A stretch of DNA of 64,000 nt from an uncultured Flavonifractor sp. (GTDB taxonomy: Bacteria; Bacillota; Clostridia; Oscillospirales; Oscillospiraceae), in NCBI GenBank assembly GCA_947346365.1, contig CANAAV010000007.1:1-64000 (forward strand), in the 5' to 3' direction. The notes beneath the pieces are model-generated. The model did not search any database. It was not told the DNA's origin and was given only the letters and a program-made list of their open reading frames with translations. The position numbers were made by a program, and so were the translations under genes. Shown piece after piece: positions 60,980 to 64,000 of this stretch (position 1 is its first letter; each line of letters begins with the position of its first letter).

Positions 60980-61029
60980 TGCGCCCCGCCCTCCTTTTCG
61001 GAAAATTCATTCTAAAAGAATTCGTATTC

Positions 61030-61620
61030 TCAATAGCCCAGCGGCTCTCCGATCAGGACCACTTCCGCCCGCTTGCTTCCCTTTGGTTTTCCCCACAGAA
61101 CGCTCAGAGCCCTGCAAATGCGCTCCGGGCTTTTGCAGTCATAGCATTTGTCCGCCTTTACCGCGCAGGGGGTCTTCTTTTTCAGCCGTTGGGCGTTTTT
61201 GGGCGAGGCAATGTTGCGCGCCCGCCAGAGGGCGGCGTCATAGTCCGGGGCCAGCTTATTTTCTCCTACGATGAAGTAGACCTCCTCATGCCCAAAGATG
61301 GAGGAAGCCACCCGGTTTCCGGTGCCGTCAATATTGACGATCTCCCCGGTCTCCGCCAGACCGTTTACCGAGGTGAGGTACACCGGCGTCACCGCCGCTT
61401 CCTCCAGGGAATCTCCGCTCCAGTGGCTCACAATCCGCGCGTGGGAGGCCAGGCGCTTCAGCAGCCCCATCTCCTCCAGGGTCATAGAGCCGCCATAGCC
61501 CACCGTCTTGCCGTCCAGCTTGGCGTCCAGATAATCCGCGGCCTCCTTAGCTGTGGCAAAACAGGTCACCTCAAAGCCCCGCTCCTCTAAGTTCGCTTTC
61601 ACCTTTGTAAAATCCTTCAT
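61030..61620 (-). CDS. LUD domain protein (LutC/YkgG-like)
   Basis: 196 aa. LUD fold: KTVGYGGSMTLEEMGLL (about 38-54), VNGLAETGEIVNIDGTGNRVA, then the C-terminal VGENKLAPDYDAALWRARNIASPKNAQRL. A Cys set (CYDCKSPERIC) near the end suggests a metal site. Relatives act in lactate utilisation with iron-sulfur partners, but LutA/LutB are absent here, so the role is open. Confidence 0.85.
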   Translation of the reverse strand: MKDFTKVKANLEERGFEVTCFATAKEAADYLDAKLDGKTVGYGGSMTLEEMGLLKRLASHARIVSHWSGDSLEEAAVTPVYLTSVNGLAETGEIVNIDGTGNRVASSIFGHEEVYFIVGENKLAPDYDAALWRARNIASPKNAQRLKKKTPCAVKADKCYDCKSPERICRALSVLWGKPKGSKRAEVVLIGEPLGY

Positions 61621-61644
61621 CCCGCTCGCTCCTCTTTGTTTTAA

Positions 61645-62514
61645 TTATAGGTCGTTTTGCTTATAGGTTCTAAATCCGTCGCCCAGCACCTCGTGGGCCT
61701 CGCACACAATCAGAAACGCCGCCGGGTCCAGTTCCTTCACCGTCCGCTTCAGCGCCACAATCTGCCGCTGCTTAAACGCCACCATCAGCACCTGTTTCTC
61801 CGCGCCGGAGTAGGCCCCCTCTCCGTGGAGGACGGTCACCCCTCTGTCCATATCGTGGATGATAGCCTCTACAATCTCCTTATGCCGGTCGCTGATGATA
61901 TAGGCCACCTTTGCGTGGTCCATGCCATAAAGCATTCCATCCATGACCATGGAGGAAATATACAGCCCTATAATGCCGTACATGGCGCTGTAGATGTTGC
62001 GAAAGGCCGCCGCCACCGCTAAAATGACCATCAGGTCCACCGCCAGCAGCACCTGCCCCATAGGCAGCCAATTAATTTTCAGCTTCACCAGCCGGGCAAC
62101 CAGGTCGGTCCCCCCGGTGGTCGCCCCCGGCAGAAACACCAGCCCCAGGGAAACTCCCAGCAGCACACCCCCGAAAATGCACGCCAGCATAGGGTCCATG
62201 GGCTCAAAGGTGTGCACAGCCGTCAACATATCAATCATCAGGGAGGAGACAAACATGGCGTACAGAGAGGATACCAGCACATGCCCGCCCAGAAATTTCC
62301 ATCCCAAGAGGAACGTGGGGATGTTTAAGAGAATCACCGCCATGCCGATGGGGAACCAGGGCAGGATATAATTGATGATCTGCGCGATGCCGGTCATGCC
62401 GCCAAATCCAATCTGATTGGGTACATAGCACCAGTTAAAGCCCACGGCGTAAATTGCGCAGCCCAGGGTAATCAGGCCGTAGGGGGCCAGATACTGCTTC
62501 CAAATTTTCTGCAT
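61645..62514 (-). CDS. YitT family membrane protein
   Basis: 289 aa. Five to six membrane segments (from YGLITLGCAIYAVGFNWC, with the family NQIGFGGMTGIAQI and LGLVFLPGATTGGTDLVARL segments), then a C-terminal cytosolic DUF2179 domain from about 205 (KVAYIISDRHKEIVEAIIHD, MVAFKQRQIVALKRTVKE). Function is not established; often linked to small-molecule or metal homeostasis in Firmicutes. Confidence 0.88.
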   Translation of the reverse strand: MQKIWKQYLAPYGLITLGCAIYAVGFNWCYVPNQIGFGGMTGIAQIINYILPWFPIGMAVILLNIPTFLLGWKFLGGHVLVSSLYAMFVSSLMIDMLTAVHTFEPMDPMLACIFGGVLLGVSLGLVFLPGATTGGTDLVARLVKLKINWLPMGQVLLAVDLMVILAVAAAFRNIYSAMYGIIGLYISSMVMDGMLYGMDHAKVAYIISDRHKEIVEAIIHDMDRGVTVLHGEGAYSGAEKQVLMVAFKQRQIVALKRTVKELDPAAFLIVCEAHEVLGDGFRTYKQNDL

Positions 62515-62549
62515 GTCAACCTCACTGTTTCAAACTGTACTGGGCCGGA

Positions 62550-64000
62550 TCACAGCTTCAGCTCCAGCTGCCGCTCCGTCCGGTCCTCCTCTTTCAGCAG
62601 CATACCCGCCGCCGGCAGGGAACGGGCGCGGTAGCGGCCCGGATTTTGGATAGGGGTCTGCTCCAGCGGCAGGGCGGCGGCTACCTTCCACTTGGGCTTC
62701 AGGGTCATGACGTTGACCCCCTGGGTGCTCCGGGTGGTCTTGGGGCTCAAAGCGGCGGTGTGGAATACCACCACTCTCTCCTCCGTGGAGTATACCGCCA
62801 TCTCCCGGTCCTCATTCAGCAGCCAGGCCGCCGCCAGCGGGGACTTATCCGAGTAAGCGCCTGTCAGCCGTTTCCGGCGGGTCTGGGTCTGATAGGCGGA
62901 CAGCTCTACCCGCGCGGCCTTGCCATTTTCAAAGAAAAAGAGCAGGTGTCCGCTGTAGTCAGAGGTAATGCAGGCCCAGCGGAAGCTCTCGCCCGGCTCC
63001 ATTCCCAGCTTTGTGGGCAGAAAGTCCCCCAGCAGGCTGGCCTTGGAGTCGTCAAAATCCGACAGTCGGGCCTTGTAGCACTGCTGGCGGTCGGTAAATA
63101 CCAGCAGCTCGTCCCGGTTGGAGGCCTCCCACTCAAGCCAAGCCCCGTCCCCCTCCTTATACTTCTGCTCAGAGCTCATGCGCAGGGACTGGGGGGTAAT
63201 CTTTTTAAAATACCCCTCCCTGGAACAGAATACGCGAACGGGGTAATCGGGAATTTCCTCTGCCGGGTCCGCCGCCGCCGCGGGCAGCTCATAGACAATC
63301 TCCGTGCGCCGGGGCACGGCATACTTTTTTTTCACCGCCTGGAGCTCCTGCGTGATGATGCTCTTGACTCTCTCCGGGTGGTTTACAATGTCCTGGAGAT
63401 CGGCAATCTCCTCCTCCAGCCCGGCCACCTCTTCTATACGCTTGAGGATATACTCCTTGTTGATATTGCGCAGGCGGATGTCCGCCACATATTCCGCCTG
63501 CACATCGTCGATGCCGAATCCAATCATCAGATTGGGCACCACCTCCGCGTCCTCCTCGGTGTCCCGGATGATGGCGATCGCCCGGTCAATGTCCAGTAAA
63601 ATCCGTTTCAGGCCCTTGAGCAGGTGGAGCTTCTCCTGCTTTTTGTGCATGGCGAAATAGGTCCGCCGCCGCACGCCGTCCATTCGCCAGGCGGTCCACT
63701 CCTTTAAAATCTCTTTTACCCCCATGACCCGCGGCATTCCGGCAATCAGAATATTGAAGTTGCAGGCAAAGGAATCCTGAAGCGGCGTGGCCTTAAACAG
63801 CTTTGCCATCAGCTTTTCCGCGTCTGTTCCCCGTTTCAGATCCACAGCCAGCTTCAAGCCGTTTAAATCCGTCTCGTCCCGCATGTCGGAAATCTCACGG
63901 ATTTTGCCGCTCTTAATCAGCTCCGACACCTTGTCCATGACGGCCTCCACCGTGGTCGTATAGGGAATCTCATAGATCTCAATGAGATTCTCCTTGGGCA
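62550..64000 (-). CDS. DNA topoisomerase IIA subunit A (ParC/GyrA-like), partial
   Basis: The frame is open to the right edge; the 5' part with the catalytic Tyr is outside the window. Visible: ENLIEIYEIPYTTTVEAVMD, REISDMRDETDLNGLKLAV (tower region), the long coiled-coil IEEVAGLEEEIADLQDIV, and a C-terminal beta-pinwheel-like domain (VRVFCSREGYFKKIT onwards). The C-terminal segment lacks a clear GyrA box (QRRGGKG), which favours a topoisomerase IV-like or clostridial second subunit rather than gyrase. Strand passage in DNA with the ATPase subunit B, which is not seen here. Confidence 0.88.
   Translation of the reverse strand, partial: PKENLIEIYEIPYTTTVEAVMDKVSELIKSGKIREISDMRDETDLNGLKLAVDLKRGTDAEKLMAKLFKATPLQDSFACNFNILIAGMPRVMGVKEILKEWTAWRMDGVRRRTYFAMHKKQEKLHLLKGLKRILLDIDRAIAIIRDTEEDAEVVPNLMIGFGIDDVQAEYVADIRLRNINKEYILKRIEEVAGLEEEIADLQDIVNHPERVKSIITQELQAVKKKYAVPRRTEIVYELPAAAADPAEEIPDYPVRVFCSREGYFKKITPQSLRMSSEQKYKEGDGAWLEWEASNRDELLVFTDRQQCYKARLSDFDDSKASLLGDFLPTKLGMEPGESFRWACITSDYSGHLLFFFENGKAARVELSAYQTQTRRKRLTGAYSDKSPLAAAWLLNEDREMAVYSTEERVVVFHTAALSPKTTRSTQGVNVMTLKPKWKVAAALPLEQTPIQNPGRYRARSLPAAGMLLKEEDRTERQLELKL

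Overview
The window looks like chromosome from a spore-forming, anaerobic, high-GC member of the Clostridia. My best guess is the Oscillospiraceae gut lineage (Flavonifractor/Oscillibacter-like). Supporting genes are an alpha/beta-type small acid-soluble spore protein, SpoIID, two SleB-type cortex hydrolases, an [FeFe] hydrogenase, a ThiT thiamine transporter, LexA, and ribosomal protein L27 with the cleavable N-terminus and Prp protease of Firmicutes. Taxonomy is inferred from gene content and base composition only.

Layout. 0.1-3.5 kb: GNAT acetyltransferase, IlvD, TrmH-type rRNA methyltransferase. 3.8-12.4 kb: a cello-oligosaccharide module with a GH1 beta-glucosidase, cellobiose phosphorylase, a divergent LacI-type regulator, and a CUT1 ABC transporter (binding protein plus two permeases, no ATPase). 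12.6-20.5 kb: a histidine-kinase-like ATPase without a phospho-acceptor His, GAPDH, a TPP-riboswitch operon (thiT plus a HAD phosphatase), RluD-type pseudouridine synthase, LspA, a GT2 glycosyltransferase and an aldose epimerase. 20.6-25.5 kb: TIGR04255 protein, GNAT, nicotinamidase, nicotinate phosphoribosyltransferase, gamma-carbonic anhydrase-like protein and a membrane protein. 25.5-28.7 kb: DUF1540 and SASP spore genes, UDP-galactopyranose mutase and a GT2. 28.8-38.7 kb: orphan [FeFe] hydrogenase, SpoIID, citrate synthase, GNAT plus orphan histidine kinase, a decayed LD-carboxypeptidase, LexA, DUF6440, ExoIII, IlvE. 38.7-43.6 kb: a compact two-gene restriction-modification locus, a candidate small RNA and a NagD-type HAD. 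43.8-51.6 kb: tandem SleB-type hydrolases, rplU-prp-rpmA-obgE, a second citrate synthase, CorA and tRNA-Gly. 52-59.4 kb: a defence cassette. 59.5-64 kb: tRNA-Thr, a degenerate transglutaminase-like lipoprotein, LUD protein, YitT protein and the C-terminal part of a type IIA topoisomerase A subunit.

The most notable system is at 52550-59416: a large P-loop ATPase (1087 aa) overlapping by 4 bp a 955-aa protein that keeps every catalytic motif of adenosine deaminases, followed by a small multi-pass membrane protein. This matches the architecture of RADAR anti-phage systems (RdrA plus RdrB, with an accessory membrane protein) and sits between two tRNA genes. A second defence locus at 38754-42388 encodes an adenine methylase fused to an N-terminal HsdR_N-like nuclease domain, plus a two-TRD specificity subunit, with no helicase/translocase nearby.

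A short non-autonomous repeat of about 165 bp (MITE-like, 17-bp terminal inverted repeats, TA target) occurs as two full copies (15005-15168 and 18341-18511), one truncated copy (59791-59860) and at least one end remnant (38733-38757). One full copy interrupts a nucleotidase gene whose frame is restored by virtual excision, and the copy ends supply the stop codons of two neighbouring genes. Many promoters, terminators and one TPP riboswitch could be read directly and are listed.
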